Assembly (NCBI GenBank): GCA_964615145.1
Contig: CAZTOP010000056.1
Location: 1 to 20,329, forward strand
Direction of reading: 5' to 3'
Length of the DNA: 20,329 nt
Source of the DNA: CAIVPM01 sp964615145
GTDB taxonomy: Bacteria; Bacteroidota; Bacteroidia; Chitinophagales; Chitinophagaceae
Part shown: positions 8,601 through 18,500 of the stretch, piece by piece
How positions within the stretch are numbered: position 1 is the stretch's first letter
Layout: each line of letters opens with the position of its first letter
Translations under genes and position numbers: made by a program
The notes under the pieces: generated by a model
What the model was told of the DNA's origin: nothing
Databases searched by the model: none
Seen by the model: only the letters and a program-made list of their open reading frames with translations

Positions 8601-11350
8601 TAACGTTTAATACTGCTGGCTCTCAAACTGCACATTTTACAAATGCAGTTGGTTGTGATAGTGCTGCAACTTTAACGCTTACTGTTTTATCAACATCAAC
8701 ATCAACAACAAATATTACATTGCCTTTTGGTAATACTTATACCTTCAATGGCACTACATATAGCGAGCCTGGAACATATACAGCACATTTAACAAACAGT
8801 GCTGGCTGCGACAGCATAGCGACTTTGGTATTTGCAATTAATCCTAAACCTAGTGCAGGTGCTGATCACAGCATTGCTTGTGGAAGCAATGTATTCACAG
8901 ATACTTTAAGAGGTAGCTTGCCTGCAACAGGTACTTGGACTTCTTTATCTAGCAATCCTACAAGTGCAACTTTAAGTGCAACAGATAGTGGTGTTGCTGT
9001 GGTAACATTACCTACTGCTCCATTTGTTGGAACAATTGGTTTTGTTTACACAACAAGTGGTGGAGCAGATACAATGCTTATTAACATTACAGCACCAACT
9101 GCACCTGTCATTGAAATACATACAGGAACTGCAACAATTTGCCGCGGAGGTTCTGTTATGCTATGTCCTGCAACCTGGGGCTGGAGCAATTTTCAATGGT
9201 ATAAAAATAGTGTTGCTATTGCTGCACCAATTGGAACTGCTGCTTGTATAACTTTAGATTCAACACAAACAGGTTCTTATACATTAACTGCAACAAATGG
9301 TGCAGGTTGCTGGAGTAATCCATCAGTAGCAACAGTTGTAAGTTATGATAATACTTGCAGTGCTTCTCCAGTAACTTGCCTAGCAGGAACAACATCGCCT
9401 TGCTTAAATACAAGCTATGTATGTTTAGGAGCAGCTACTGCTTATGATTTAACAACAATTACGCTTACTTGCACACCTCCAGCAGGTACAGTATTAGAAT
9501 GGCATACAGGTAATCCTGCAACAGCAGCTAACAAACTAAGCAATGCAACAGCGGTACCATTTGGAGCATATTGGGCTGTTTATTATGATACTGCAAATAA
9601 CTGTTATGGCAATAATGGATTTGCAACACAAAATGTAACAGTTGATACTTGTAGTTCAAGTGTTACCTCTGGTGTTGGCGGTGGTGTAGAAACAAAAACT
9701 TTAGGTGATGTAATTGCAGTTAGATTGTATGGTAATGCTATTAATAGTATAGCAACAGTTAATGGTTATAATAATAGTGTAAAATTTAACAATAGCGGAT
9801 CTATTGTAAATGGAGTTGATGATATAAGTTTAAACAAATTAATGCCAACAACTCTATTAAATACAGATGCAGCCTTTATTACAACACCTACCGATTTAGT
9901 AACATTTACAAATGCCATTGAGGTATTAGCAGTAGATTACACTAAAAACAATACAACAAAAGCAGTCGCATTTGGAACAAAAACTTTCGGTGATGTTTAC
10001 ACTCATACAAAACCAATTTGTGACAGATTAAAAGGTTCAATTTTGTTAGAGGTGAGAGCAATTAGTGTAAGAGGTCATAATCTTGTGGCATATAAAATAC
10101 AACAATGTACAGGCGAGATTGAATATGCCATTAACCTAAGTGCTGGAACTGCTACAAATCGAAATACAATTACTTTACAAAGCAATTGGTTTACCGATGA
10201 CTATCAACAAGACGAAAAATTATACAACTTTCAACTTTGGGCAGTGAGTTATGAAATGGCTAAAAATATGGCTGATGACATTATTCAAAAATTAGAAGCT
10301 AATGGAACAATATTACAAGCCAACACTAACTTACCAAGTGCATACATATCTAAGGGAAAAAGAATTGGAACTGATATTTTATTAACGATTCAAAATAATA
10401 CAACTGCAACAACGGGTTATTTTGAGTTAAAAGAAAAGCTAACTGAAACATCAAACGAAACCACAAGAATTATTCCTATTAGTAATCTTTCTCCAAACCA
10501 ATCGTCAATTCGTTTTGATGTAAAAGATGCTTATGAGGCAACTATTAATATGTATTTGAATGGTGTTAAAACTGACATACTATATTTAAATGATGGCACA
10601 TGGAGTAAAAACTATAGTGCATCAACAACTGTTAATTATTTTAATGTTACAGCAGATGGTAATATAAATACTAATACTAACGAATATCGTTTAATGAGAA
10701 ATGTTGCATTCAGTGCCAACACCAAAGATTACTTCAGTGTTTATAAAACTATTGGAACTCGTTGTAATGCTTTAGATATTAGTAGATACAAGAGTATTAG
10801 GTTTAATGCAAATGCAGTAGGAGCCGGTTCTGTAACAGTTACGCTTTTAAGTGCTAATATTTCAGAATGGAAAAATCAGTATAATTATACACTAAGCCTT
10901 GATGGTAATAAAGAATATGCCATATCACTAGCACAATTTAAATCAATAAAATACAATACAATTGTGAATACTAATTATATTACTGCTGTAAACTTTAGTT
11001 TTAATAATGACAGAGGAATTACCACAAATATGAGGGTAGATTTAAATAATGCCAGGTTTAGCACATTAGATGTAATGAACAATACTCTATCGGCTACTAC
11101 TTTGGGTATTTATCCAAACCCAACAACTAGTAAATTTACGGTAGCTTTTACAAGTAATGCTGCACAACCTTTACAACTAAAAATAATTGAAGCAGCGACA
11201 GGCAGAACAGTTAAAACGCAATTTGTTAATGCTTCAAAAGGCAATAATTCCATAGCAATCAATAGCACTATAAACAATGGATTATATATTGTTACTTTAG
11301 AAGGAGATGATGTGAAATACAATCCCACCAAATTGATGGTGAATAAGTAA
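5603..11350 (+). CDS. giant secreted C-type-lectin/Ig-like repeat protein with T9SS tail
   Basis: A 1915-residue surface or secreted protein, probably an adhesin or glycan-binding protein (inference). The signal peptide covers residues 1-22 (MKKPLLLLLMLCSLFIDNAISQ). An N-terminal beta-rich domain spans about 25-130. A C-type-lectin-like domain spans about 134-292, with WIGATDD, EGKWYWASGPEKG, WNGGEPNN and NWNDLNG as landmarks. WNGGEPNN carries an EPN motif, which in calcium-dependent lectins is associated with mannose-type sugars (family knowledge). Four Ig-like modules follow (about 316-666; YYRAVV strands), then eight ~51-residue repeats (about 670-1080) and further Ig-like modules (about 1080-1352). 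Residues 1363-1830 form a long non-repetitive region that I do not recognise; its last part (about 1690-1830, YKSIRFNANAVGAGSVTVTL) resembles a jelly-roll carbohydrate-binding fold. The tail LGIYPNPTTSKFTV...GLYIVTLEG...KLMVNK (1834-1915) is a T9SS type A sorting domain. It is monocistronic and ends at a strong terminator. Confidence 0.92.
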   Translation: MKKPLLLLLMLCSLFIDNAISQATTVSVTGTTTTSTITNNVATIVDAGLTITADGTITGFTVMITGSYTSGDILAYTGTLPSGVTAGSFNTTSRSIQFTGTTSAANWQAFLRTVTLRTTSATCYQEQRQVSFIAGYKFYNNLNGHFYEVSATTSTWQSGFANAATQSYFGRLGYMATITSQAENSFISKILAADSWIGATDDYSYINTALGTTTYANQSASEGKWYWASGPEKGTQMSTANQVNISGVYNSWNGGEPNNAGNENFAEIYVASGNWNDLNGTQGYKSIIEYGGMSTDDVSASVVFTRNLMISGAPSGTITGGNVTVCTGSNSTTLTLTGLASGGTVTKWQYSYDDFLTNGIDIANTTTTYTANNITQNTYYRAVVNASGCNGLATSSTRINVNSAVAGNIVADNNTICNGASVNFTLNGYSGSVTKWQVSTTSNFSSGVTDISNTTPAMSYQLNTAGTYYFRAVVLSCSNTVYTNVYTVSVIAGTAPVGGSVSSANYCGGSNSGTLTLSGYTGSVSKWQYSTDGGIVWTDVVNTTNILNFSSITTTRRYRAVLTNGSCGTALSAVGFVTVYSASVAGTVSGAASVCAGINTSTVTLNGNTGSIQWQSSINNSTFTDIASATTSSYTTSNLNATTYYRAVVTNGVCSAVNSNTVTLLVKQPSTSTTNTSICTTALPYSWNGLILNTSGTSTVHLTNAVGCDSAATLNLTVNSTSTSTTDISICSSALPYSWNGLTLNTNGSSTVHLTNAAGCDSAATLNLTVLTSTTSTTDSTVCPSELPFFWNGLTFTAAGTQTAHLTNAVGCDSAATMNLTVLSTSLTNISICPSELPYSWNGLTFNTAGSQTAYIAIGNGCDSLATLSLTVLANSTSTSIVSICPTALPYTWNGLTFNTAGSQTAHLTNAVGCDSAATLGLIVLPTSTSTTNASICPSELPYTWNGLMFNTAGSQTAHFTNAVGCDSAATLNLTVKSISASLTSLSICPPQLPYIWNGLTFNTAGSQTAHFTNAVGCDSAATLTLTVLSTSTSTTNITLPFGNTYTFNGTTYSEPGTYTAHLTNSAGCDSIATLVFAINPKPSAGADHSIACGSNVFTDTLRGSLPATGTWTSLSSNPTSATLSATDSGVAVVTLPTAPFVGTIGFVYTTSGGADTMLINITAPTAPVIEIHTGTATICRGGSVMLCPATWGWSNFQWYKNSVAIAAPIGTAACITLDSTQTGSYTLTATNGAGCWSNPSVATVVSYDNTCSASPVTCLAGTTSPCLNTSYVCLGAATAYDLTTITLTCTPPAGTVLEWHTGNPATAANKLSNATAVPFGAYWAVYYDTANNCYGNNGFATQNVTVDTCSSSVTSGVGGGVETKTLGDVIAVRLYGNAINSIATVNGYNNSVKFNNSGSIVNGVDDISLNKLMPTTLLNTDAAFITTPTDLVTFTNAIEVLAVDYTKNNTTKAVAFGTKTFGDVYTHTKPICDRLKGSILLEVRAISVRGHNLVAYKIQQCTGEIEYAINLSAGTATNRNTITLQSNWFTDDYQQDEKLYNFQLWAVSYEMAKNMADDIIQKLEANGTILQANTNLPSAYISKGKRIGTDILLTIQNNTTATTGYFELKEKLTETSNETTRIIPISNLSPNQSSIRFDVKDAYEATINMYLNGVKTDILYLNDGTWSKNYSASTTVNYFNVTADGNINTNTNEYRLMRNVAFSANTKDYFSVYKTIGTRCNALDISRYKSIRFNANAVGAGSVTVTLLSANISEWKNQYNYTLSLDGNKEYAISLAQFKSIKYNTIVNTNYITAVNFSFNNDRGITTNMRVDLNNARFSTLDVMNNTLSATTLGIYPNPTTSKFTVAFTSNAAQPLQLKIIEAATGRTVKTQFVNASKGNNSIAINSTINNGLYIVTLEGDDVKYNPTKLMVNK
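7609..8841 (+). repeat. eight tandem ~51-residue SIC...WNGL...GCDSAATLNLTV repeats
   Basis: An in-frame tandem array of about 154 bp per unit. The consensus runs from STSTTN.SICPSELPY.WNG to LTFNTAGSQTAHLTNAVG and ends CDSAATLNLTV. Units 1-7 each hold two Cys (SIC or TVC, and GCDS), which suggests one disulfide per module. Unit 8 (about 8690-8841) is diverged: it lacks the first Cys and reads TLPFGNTYTFNGTTY. Units 3-7 are closest to one another, which points to stepwise expansion. Such repeats are common in Bacteroidota T9SS cargo and probably form rigid stalk-like beta domains (inference). Confidence 0.9.
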
Positions 11351-11374
11351 TTTAAATACAAATTATTCTATACA

Positions 11375-11410
11375 CAACAAAGCCTCCCGAGTTTTCGAGA
11401 GGCTTTGTTG
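11375..11410. terminator. bidirectional hairpin terminator between convergent genes
   Basis: caacaaagcctc (11375-11386) and gaggctttgttg (11399-11410) form a perfect 12-bp stem, extended by a further CGA/TCG pairing inside the loop. It sits 25 bp after the lectin giant's stop and 35 bp before the end of the convergent AIM24-family gene. The T tract is modest on both strands, but the position and GC-rich stem base support a shared terminator. Confidence 0.8.
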
Positions 11411-11444
11411 ATATTGTTTAATATAGTTATTCAACTATAACTTT

Positions 11445-12239
11445 CTACCATCCATCTCCATCAAGCATATTACCTAATCCACCTAAAACACTTCCTTCTT
11501 CGCGTCTTTTGTATGTGCCATAAGCTAAAATTCTACTTGCTAATCTGCTGATAGGCAAACTTTGAATCCACACTTTTCCTGGACCACGAAGTGTTGCAAA
11601 AAATAACCCCTCTCCTCCAAATAGAGTATTTTTTATACCCCCCACAAATTGAATATCATAATCAACACTTGCCTGAAAGCCCACAATACATCCTGTATCA
11701 ATCTTGAGCAACTCACCTTGTTGCAATGTTTTTTCTTGTACAAAACCACTTGCATGCATAAAAGCCATACCATCACCTTCTAGTTTTTCCATTATAAAAC
11801 CCTCGCCACCAAATAAACCTGTTCCTAGTTTTCTTTGAAATTCAATACCAATTGAAACCCCTTTTGCAGCACATAAAAAAGCATCCTTTTGGCAAATAAT
11901 TTTACCACCTAACTGTTGTAAATCTAATGGAATAATTTTACCTGGATACGGCGACGCAAAGCTTACATGCTTTTTTCCATAGGATGTATTTGTAAATGCA
12001 GTCATAAAAAGATTTTCTCCAACGAGCATTCTTTTTCCGGCATTGAATAACTTGTTTAAAATACTATTGTTTTGCTGTTGGCTTCCATCGCCAAACATTG
12101 TTTCCATAACAATTCCATCATCCATCATCATAAAAGCACCTGGTTCTGCAACAGCAGTTTCATTGGGATCTAACTCTACTTCTACATATTGCATTTCTTC
12201 ACCAAAAATTCTAAAATCAATTTCGTGATTATTACGCAT
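11445..12239 (-). CDS. AIM24 / TIGR00266 family protein
   Basis: A 264-residue cytoplasmic-looking protein with no signal peptide or membrane helix. It has the glycine-rich beta-sandwich layout of the AIM24/TIGR00266 family: an opening about EMQYVEVELDPNETAVAEPG (residues 15-34), then GENLFMTAFTN, GKIIPLDL, and the paired GLFGGEGFIMEKLEGDG and TLFGGEGLFFATLRGPG hairpins near residues 140-220. Yeast Aim24 is mitochondrial; bacterial members have no established function that I can state. The ending YGTYKRREEGSVLGGLGNML is a short Gly-rich tail. The ATG at 12239 begins the conserved fold directly. It is transcribed against both giant genes: convergent with the lectin giant and divergent from the MopE giant. 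No operon partner is visible. Confidence 0.88.
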   Translation of the reverse strand: MRNNHEIDFRIFGEEMQYVEVELDPNETAVAEPGAFMMMDDGIVMETMFGDGSQQQNNSILNKLFNAGKRMLVGENLFMTAFTNTSYGKKHVSFASPYPGKIIPLDLQQLGGKIICQKDAFLCAAKGVSIGIEFQRKLGTGLFGGEGFIMEKLEGDGMAFMHASGFVQEKTLQQGELLKIDTGCIVGFQASVDYDIQFVGGIKNTLFGGEGLFFATLRGPGKVWIQSLPISRLASRILAYGTYKRREEGSVLGGLGNMLDGDGW

Positions 12240-12335
12240 AAAGTTTTTATTTGTTTGTTACAAGTTATGTTATTTTATTACAAAATAATATATTTTATTT
12301 TTTAAAAAATACTTCAACTGATTAAAGATATTTTT

Positions 12336-12343
12336 TACATTTG
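12336..12343 (+). promoter_or_regulatory. candidate -7 box for the MopE/Ig giant
   Basis: TACATTTG matches the Bacteroidota -7 consensus and is the same octamer found before kup. A start near 12350 would give an unusually long leader of about 220 nt, including the inverted repeat at 12361-12383. No clear -33 TTTG is present at the expected distance. Confidence 0.3.
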
Positions 12344-12360
12344 TTTGCAAACACCAAAAC

Positions 12361-12383
12361 TTTGTATTAAAATCCAATACAAA
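12361..12383. repeat. 8-bp inverted repeat in the giant gene's leader
   Basis: tttgtatt (12361-12368) and aatacaaa (12376-12383) are perfect inverted copies around a 7-base loop, about 11-33 bases after the transcript start inferred from the box at 12336. It would form a small 5'-leader hairpin. AT-only stems of this length can arise by chance. Confidence 0.3.
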
Positions 12384-12568
12384 ATATTAGACGATTACAA
12401 CGTTTACATAGACCGATTTTATAAATAATAGCTAGTTAAAAAATACAAATTCATTGGTATTGGAAAAGCAAACTAAAAATATTTTTTTAGGAGGCAACCA
12501 TTTTACAGATATATACGTTTCTTCTTACTACGGGTTCACTTTTTTCTATAAACACTAAAACTAGCCAC

Positions 12569-15500
12569 ATGAAAAAGTTTTTACCAATTACATCCGTACT
12601 AATTATTTTTCTGATTATCGTACAAATTCCTGAAGATGTTTTTTCCCAAAGTATTTACAAAAAATTCAATCCTAATAAAACGTTAACGCCTCGTTTTTCA
12701 AATTTCAGTATCCTTAATTCTTCTTCAATTGGACAATTAGAAACATGGTATTTAGATGCTGACAATGATGGTTATTACATCGCGTCAACAACAGATTCAA
12801 TTAGCCCTGGAGCCGGATGGACAACTTCTGCAATAGCTATGGGAGATTGTGATGATAATGATGCTAACGCTTGGCAGTCTCAAAACCTTTACATCGATAA
12901 TGATGGAGATGGTTATGATAATGGTCAAACTCTTGTTTGTTACGGCAATAATATACCTCAAGGCTATTCTGATAATACTAGTGGTCACGATTGTGACGAC
13001 AACGATGCTAATATTACAGAAACTCAAATTTGGGTTTTAGATGCTGATAATGATGGTCATTACGTTTTAGTGACTTATTCTTGTTCAAGCCCTGGTGCAG
13101 GATGGACTAGAACCATTGGTTCTCCGGGTGACTGTGATGATAATAATCAAATGGTATGGCAGTCTCAAAACCTTTACATCGATAATGATGGAGATGGTTA
13201 TGATAATGGTCNNNNNNNNNNNNNNNNNNNNNNNNNNNNNNNNNNNNNNNNNNNNNNNNNNNNNNNNNNNNNNNNNNNNNNNNNNNNNNNNNNNNNNNNN
13301 NNNNNNNNNNNATGGAGATATTATTCCTGTTGGATACAGCACTACAACTATGGGTAGCGATTGTAACGATAACGATGCAACTGTTCACGATGCTAATACA
13401 ATCTGGTACTTAGACGCTGACGGGGATGGACATTACACTAGCTCTATGATGTCTTGTAACAATCCTGGTACTGGATGGACAACTACCGCAACAATGAATG
13501 GTGATTGTGACGATAACAATCCTTTTATATGGCAAAGTGCTATGCTCTATGCCGACTTCGATTTTGACGGATACGATGCAGGACAGGAAATGGTTTGCTA
13601 TGGAGATATTATTCCTGTTGGATACAGCACTACAACTATGGGTAGCGATTGTAATGATAACGATGCAACTATATGGCAATCTGCAAATCTATATATAGAT
13701 AATGATGCAGATGGTTATGATAATGGACAGACCACAGTTTGTTATGGTAGTAACATACCTACTGGTTATTCACAAGTTACATCAGGAACTGACTGTAATG
13801 ATAATGATGTGAATGTTCATGATGGACAAACAACTTGGTATCTTGACACAGATAATGATGGCTATTACATAAGCACTCAATTGGCTTGTCAAAGCCCGGG
13901 CTCTGGCTGGAATACAACTGGTGGTATCAATGGAGATTGTAATGACAATGATTCTACTATTACTACCACAATTTATGTAGAACCTATTGCGGGAAATGAC
14001 AAAGTTTGTGTTGGTTCATCAATGCAATTAAGTTGTGCAACAGCTGGTGGCACTTGGAGTGTTGATAATACAAACGCATCCATAACTAACTCTGGAGAAA
14101 TAACTGGGGTAAATGCTGGAAGTGTAACAGTTAATTATTCTGTAACAAATGGAACTTGTAGTGGTAGTATTACCAAAACAATTACAGTAAATGCTATTCC
14201 TACACTTTCAATTTCTGGTAACGATACAGTTTGCTTAGGAATTGGTGGATATTACTATGGCACTCCAACTGGTGGCACTTGGGAAAGCTCTAACACAGCT
14301 ATAGCAAATATGAGTGGCGATTTATTAGAAACATACAATTCAGGAACAATTACTTTAACTTACAGATATACTTCTCCTGAAGGATGTGAGGCTACAACTA
14401 CCAAAACAGTTTATGTACAAGAACGCCCTGCAACACCAACTGTTGCCAATGGCGGTAGCAGTTCAATGTGTGCTTATGGCAGTGTTCAATTAACAACAAC
14501 TTCAACAGGTGGTGTGTGGGTAAGCCCACACAGTCCTTCAGAAATTATAGTAAATCAGGGAGGCTTGGTTGTAAGCCAAAATAACCCTGCAAATGGAATA
14601 AGCTATGCTATCTCATATCAAATTGGCAGATGCAGCAGTATTCCAATCTATGTAAGTGTAAATCCAAAACCTGCTGATATAACAGGTAATGATACTGTTT
14701 GTGGTAATATTGGAGGCTATTATTATTGCACAACTCCAGGAGGTACTTGGAGTACGAGCAATAGCAATATTGCAACCATTAGTAATAGTGGGGAATTAAC
14801 AGGTATTTCGCAAGGTTCAGTGACTATTACATATACGGTAAACAATTGTAGTTCTACCAAAACAGTTTATGTGCAAGCACGCCCTGCAACACCAACAGGA
14901 GCAGGATGGATATGTGCTTATGGTTCTATACAATTATCAACAACCTCCACAGGAGGAACTTGGATGACTTCTAACACATCTGGTGATATTACTGTAAATC
15001 AAGGAGGCTTGGTAACAAGCACAAGCAACCCAAGTGTGCCAAGTGGTTATTCTGTTTGGTATCAAGTAGGCAGATGTTCAAGTGTGCCAGTTTCTATTGG
15101 TGTAATGCCTAAACCGGCTCCAATTACTGGTAAAGACACTATTTGTGCAGGTGCTGTAGAATTTTATAATACAANNNNNNNNNNNNNNNNNNNNNNNNNN
15201 NNNNNNNNNNNNNNNNNNNNNNNNNNNNNNNNNNNNNNNNNNNNNNNNNNNNNNNNNNNNNNNNNNNNNNNNNNGTCAAAGTGAACACGCAATGCTGGGT
15301 ATTATGCCTAAGCCTGCACCAATTACTGGTAAAGACACTATTTGTGCAGGTGCTGTAGAATTTTATAATACAACTGCAACTGGTGGTGTTTGGAGTAGCA
15401 GTAACACAGCAGTTGCAACTATTAGCCAAACACCTGCATTAACTGGTGTATCAGCAGGTACAACTACTATTTATTATACAATTAACGATTCTCGCATTAG

Positions 15501-18500
15501 CTGTTCATCAAGTAAAACAGTTGTAGTATTACCACAACCTGCAGCACCAACAATAGTTCCTGCAAATGGATGGATGTGTAGCAATGGTGGAACTGTACAA
15601 CTTTCAACAACTTCAACTGGTGGTGTTTGGAAAACATTTGATAATGCAACTAATATTACTGTAAATCCTACAACAGGTTTGGTAACTAGTGTAATAGATG
15701 TTCAAGTAACTACTGGTGTAAGAGTATGGTATCAAATTGGTCAATGTCAAAGTGAACACGCAATGCTGGGTATTATGCCTAAGCCTGCACCAATTACTGG
15801 AGCAAATTCTGTTTGCAAAGATGGAACATTACAATTGACTTGTACAACTCCAAATGGAGTATGGAGCAGCAGCAATACTACAATTGCTACAGTTGATGGC
15901 AATGGCGTAGTTACTGGTGTTGCGGCAGGAACAGTAACCATTTTTTATTCCATCAATGACCCAAGAATTAGTTGTAGTTCATCTAAACAAATAACAATTG
16001 ATAATGGAATTAATGTAGCTCCAATTCAAGGCAACCTAAGACCTTGTGCACCTAGTACAACCACATTAACTTGTGCTACGCCAAATGGCTTATGGAGTTG
16101 TGCTGCAGCCAATGCAACCATCAATCAAAGTGGTGTATTAAACATTACTGCAGCTGGTCCAATAAGGGTATTTTATACAGTGTTTGATAATAGTGGTTGC
16201 ACAGGTTATGCTACTGCAAATATTATTGCTTCAGCGAAACCTGTTGTAGCAGCAATACAAGGACCTACAAGTGTTTGCTTGCCTGGCACAGCTCAATATA
16301 CTTGTGCTACTCCAGGTGGAGTTTGGAGCAGTAGTAATATTTCAATTGTGGGTACTATTAATCAAAATGGTTTGTTTACAACTGATGAAAGAGCTGGTAC
16401 TACCAGAATTGAATATGTTGTTACAAATGCTAATGGTTGTAGCGATACAGCACGATTGTGGATTGCTATTAAGTATAGCACGTCATCAACTACTAACGTT
16501 ACTATTTGCAGTACAGATGCCCCTTACACTTGGAATGGAAACAATTATGATTCTACAGGAACATATATTGTTCACTTGACCAATGCAAATGGATGCGATA
16601 GTGCAGCTACACTAAACCTTACAGTTAATAAAGCAGTAACTCCTTTAGTTAAAATAATAGCATCCTCAGATACTGGCTGCTGGACAAAAACTGTAACTTT
16701 TACAGCTCAAGTAACCAATGGTGGAACAGCTCCAACTTTTCAATGGTATAGAAATGGTTTGGCAGTTGGTGGCAATAGTACTACTTATACAGACAGTTAT
16801 ATTTGGCCAGGAACAAGGTATTCAGTGTTTATGAATGCTAATAATGCTTGTCAAACTAATGCTCATACATCCGACCATCTAGAAATGTATTTAGACAGTG
16901 GATTAAGACCATCAGTAAGTATTGCAGCTTCTGCAAATCCTATTTGCTCTGGCTCACTTACTACCATTACTGCCACTACCATAAATGGTGGTGCATCCCC
17001 AACTTACAAATGGTTTATTAATGGCACTGAAACTGGTGGCAATGTTTCAAGTTATTCTACTGCATCTTTAAATAATAGCGATAGAATTATGTGTATCATT
17101 TTTGCAAACAATGCTTGCCAAACGCTGGGTTCAACATCAAGCAATCAAATTGTTATGCAGGTGCTTGCAAAACCAACAGTAGCAGCTATTCAAGGTGATA
17201 ATGCTCCGTGTGTTGGCACTTCAACAACATTAACTTGTACCACACCAAATGGTGTTTGGAGTTGTAATGGTAGCAATGCTGTTATCTTCCAAAGTGGTAA
17301 TTTATATATTAATGGTCCTGGTTCATTTACAGTTTATTATACTGTTACTGATGCCAATGGTTGCAGCAATTATTCATCTTTTGTGGTTTTACCAAAAACA
17401 TTACCAACTGTTGCTGCTATTCAAGGCAATGCAACACCTTGTGTTGGCAGCACAACAACTTTAACTTGTGCTACTGCTGGTGGTGTTTGGAGTTGCAATG
17501 GTACTAATGCAGTCATTAATCAAAATGGTGAATTAACAGTAACAGGCACGGGTTCATTTACTGTTTACTACACAATTACTGGAGCAAATGGTTGTGTTAA
17601 TAAAGCAATACTAATTATTGTTCCAAATGCAAAACCAACTGTAGCAGCTATCACAGGAAACTTTACTCCTTGTGTTGGTAGTACAACAACATTAGCTTGT
17701 ACAACACCAAATGGCGTTTGGAGTAATAATGGAACTAATGCTGTTATTAATCAAAATGGGGAATTGACAGTAGTGGGTAATGGTTCGTTTACTGTTTATT
17801 ATACTGTTACAAATGCAAATGGTTGCACCAACTATGCTTCACAAGTAATTGCACCAAATCCTAAACCAACAGCGGCAGCTATTCAAGGCGATAATGCTCC
17901 TTGTGTTGGCACTTCAACAACATTAACTTGTGCTACACCAAATGGTGTTTGGAGTTGTAATGGTAGCAATGCTGTTATTTTCCAAAGTGGTAATTTATAT
18001 ATCAATGATCCTGGTTCATTTACTGTTTATTATACTGTTACTGATGCCAATGGTTGCAGCAATTATTCATCTTTTGTAGTTGTACCAAAACCTTTACCAA
18101 CAGTTGCTGCTATTCAGGGTAATGCAACACCTTGTGTTGGCACAACAACAATTTTAACTTGTGCTACTGGTGGTGGTGTTTGGAGTTGCAATGGTACTAA
18201 TGCAGTCATTAATCAAAATGGTGAATTAACAGTAACAGGCACGGGTTCATTTACTGTTTACTACACAATTACTGGAGCAAATGGTTGTGTTAATAAAGCA
18301 ATACTAATTATTGTTCCAAATGCAAAACCAACTGTTAATGCCATTAATGGAGGCAATAGCGTATGCGTTGGAAAAAATATTACATATACCAATACAACAA
18401 GTGGAGGTCTTTGGTCTAGTAGCAATACTACTGTTGCTACCATCAATTCTGCTGGTGTGCTTACAGGTGTAGCTGCGGGAACAACAGAAGTGAGATATAC

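Larger units (their letters stand above)
12240..12568. promoter_or_regulatory. 329-bp divergent intergenic and leader region
   Basis: Lies between the AIM24-family start and the start of the second giant. It contains a TAnnTTTG match at 12336-12343, the palindrome gtttgcaaac at 12343-12352, and an 8-bp inverted repeat tttgtatt/aatacaaa at 12361-12368/12376-12383. A GGAGG occurs near 12490 but is about 75 bp from the ATG at 12569, with no short gene following it. No small gene is supported. Confidence 0.4.

Noticed and set aside
11110..11361. Minus-strand open frame overlapping the T9SS tail of the lectin giant
   Set aside because: It is antisense to a well-supported coding tail and the shared terminator, with no independent support.
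13085..13679. Minus-strand open frames across the MopE array
   Set aside because: They mirror the Asp/Asn-rich plus-strand coding repeats, giving Ile/Thr/Val/His low-complexity translations, and have no start context or domains.
16271..16579. 102-codon plus-strand open frame inside the MopE/Ig giant
   Set aside because: Out-of-frame shadow of the Ig-like coding sequence; its Leu/Val-rich composition is what this repeat DNA gives when read in another frame.
17170..18334. Regular repeats considered as a CRISPR-like array
   Set aside because: The periods are multiples of three, the repeats stay in one open frame and both 'repeat' and 'spacer' parts are conserved protein domains. No cas genes are present.
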